A stretch of DNA of 6,152 bases from Sphingomonadales bacterium. Its GTDB lineage: Bacteria > Pseudomonadota > Alphaproteobacteria > Sphingomonadales > Emcibacteraceae. The position numbers and the translations under genes are program-made. Location of the stretch: positions 1-6,152 of the forward strand of contig DRKK01000134.1 in NCBI GenBank assembly GCA_011051815.1, written 5' to 3'. Of this stretch, positions 5,370 to 6,152 are shown one piece after another (the stretch's first letter is position 1; every line of letters starts with the position of its first letter). Below the pieces are notes generated by a model. It saw nothing but the letters and a program-made list of their open reading frames with translations. It was not told where the DNA came from and made no database searches.

Positions 5370-6152
5370 CGCCGTTCCAAATTTTGTTTCAATTTCAATA
5401 CCCATGTCTTTCAGAAAACCCGTTGGCAAAATGCCACCGGCACAGACGATCACCGCATCATTCTCTATGGTGATTGTCTGGCCCTCCTGATCCAGGGTTA
5501 TGTCATTCTCACTAATCGACATAACATTAGACGACAGCAAGACCCTCAAACCCCCAGTCTTTTCTGCCATTTCCACTTTTTCACGGTTTTTCTGCTTTGC
5601 CCGGCCAAATGCCGCACTGCGATAGGATAATGCCACAGTTGTGCCCTCCACCTCGGATATGGACACGGCAGCTTCCAGCGCACTGTCCCCACCCCCAACC
5701 ACCAGCACATGCTGGCCCGCATATTGTTCCGGATCAATCAGACGGTAAACGACCTTTTCCTGATCCTCTCCCGGCACATTCAACTTACGCGGCGTTCCCC
5801 GGCGGCCAATGGTCAGTAATAAGTTGCGTGTGGCAAAATTGTTCTTTTCCGTCTGGACAAGAAAATGATCATTGGCAGGTTCCACCTTGACCACCCGCTC
5901 ACCATACTGAACCTCCAAACCGGTTTCCTCGCGTACTTTATGCCAGAACTCCAGCAGTTTTTCCTTGGTTGTTTCCCGGAAATTTGCCTTGCCATACAGG
6001 GGAAGATTGACCGGCTGGGTCATAACGACCTTGCCTCTGGGGTAATGGGCAACCGTGCCACCAAAAGTTTCCTGTTCCAGCGTCACAAAAGACATTTTTT
6101 CCGCCATGGCCGCAAGGGACGCCGAAAAGCCGGACGGCCCAGCCCCCACAAT
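5367..6152 (-). CDS. NAD(P)H/FAD-dependent oxidoreductase, TrxR-like fold without redox CxxC (5' end outside window)
   Basis: The frame enters from the right edge and gives 261 residues before TGA. The first visible codons read IVGAGPSG, the FAD-binding GxGxxG motif, so a beta strand and probably more N-terminal sequence lie outside; the GTG there is an internal Val, not a start. Next come FGGTVAHYPRGK at about 30-41, LLLTIGRRG at about 111-119 (end of the first FAD segment) and VVGGGDSALEAA at about 151-162 (NAD(P)-binding). A basic stretch follows (YRSAAFGRAKQKNRE), which could bind the NADPH 2'-phosphate, and finally CAGGILPT. The only Cys is in CAGG, so the thioredoxin-reductase CxxC is absent, as in TrxR-like ferredoxin-NADP reductases and YpdA-type proteins. 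The chain ends soon after ILPTGFLKDMG and lacks the usual C-terminal AAGD flavin motif. The likely job is to pass electrons between NAD(P)H and the membrane/cytochrome chain. An N-terminal Fe-S or other domain is possible but unseen. Confidence 0.88.
   Translation of the reverse strand: MVGAGPSGFSASLAAMAEKMSFVTLEQETFGGTVAHYPRGKVVMTQPVNLPLYGKANFRETTKEKLLEFWHKVREETGLEVQYGERVVKVEPANDHFLVQTEKNNFATRNLLLTIGRRGTPRKLNVPGEDQEKVVYRLIDPEQYAGQHVLVVGGGDSALEAAVSISEVEGTTVALSYRSAAFGRAKQKNREKVEMAEKTGGLRVLLSSNVMSISENDITLDQEGQTITIENDAVIVCAGGILPTGFLKDMGIEIETKFGTA

Larger units (their letters stand above)
1..6152 (-). other. Five-gene electron-transfer operon (both ends outside window)
   Basis: Flavoprotein, ankyrin/Sel1 protein, b-type membrane protein, 21-haem cytochrome and terminal multihaem cytochrome follow one another on one strand with junctions of 0, 12, 9 and -4 bases. 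No spacer can hold a promoter or hairpin terminator. Co-transcription from a promoter to the right of the window is inferred from this spacing. No plus-strand gene, RNA gene, mobile element or CRISPR array was seen. Confidence 0.88.

Noticed and set aside
2880..5490. Plus-strand frames opposite the membrane, ankyrin and flavoprotein genes
   Set aside because: They are shadows of strongly supported minus-strand genes, with no recognisable domains and no sensible gene spacing.

Overview
The window is one gene-dense stretch of a Gram-negative bacterial chromosome. Everything real in it is read from the minus strand. Three proteins have Sec-type signal peptides and two of these are multihaem c-type cytochromes, so the host has a periplasm and a cytochrome c maturation system. 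A respiring, possibly marine or sediment proteobacterium fits. I lean weakly towards Alphaproteobacteria from general protein style, but no marker gene is present to prove it.

Read in the direction of transcription (right to left) there are five genes. (1) 6152-5367 is the C-terminal part of an NAD(P)H/FAD oxidoreductase of the thioredoxin-reductase-like fold; its 5' end lies outside the window. (2) 5366-3459 is a predicted periplasmic protein with one clear Sel1 repeat and about 14-15 ankyrin repeats. (3) 3446-2418 is a five-helix membrane protein with two H-x13-H pairs, as expected for a dihaem b-type cytochrome. (4) 2408-837 is a periplasmic cytochrome with 21 CxxCH haem sites, 18 of them in six triheme repeats of about 67 residues. 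(5) 840-1 is a second multihaem cytochrome with 10 CxxCH sites so far; its 3' end lies outside the window.

The junctions are a direct TGA-ATG abutment, a 12-base gap with a full Shine-Dalgarno sequence, a 9-base gap with a GTG start, and a 4-base ATGA overlap. No gap is longer than 12 bases, so there is no room for internal promoters or terminators. The genes are almost certainly one operon, with its promoter to the right of the window and its end to the left.

Taken together, the set looks like an electron path across the cell envelope. NAD(P)H would be oxidised in the cytoplasm by a flavoprotein, electrons would cross the inner membrane through two stacked b haems, and they would then run along at least 31 c haems in the periplasm, perhaps to the outside. 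The ankyrin/Sel1 protein may be a periplasmic scaffold or assembly factor. The families are partly familiar, but I do not recognise this exact five-gene set as a characterised system. The direction of electron flow and the terminal partner cannot be told from the sequence. No outer-membrane porin is visible in the window.
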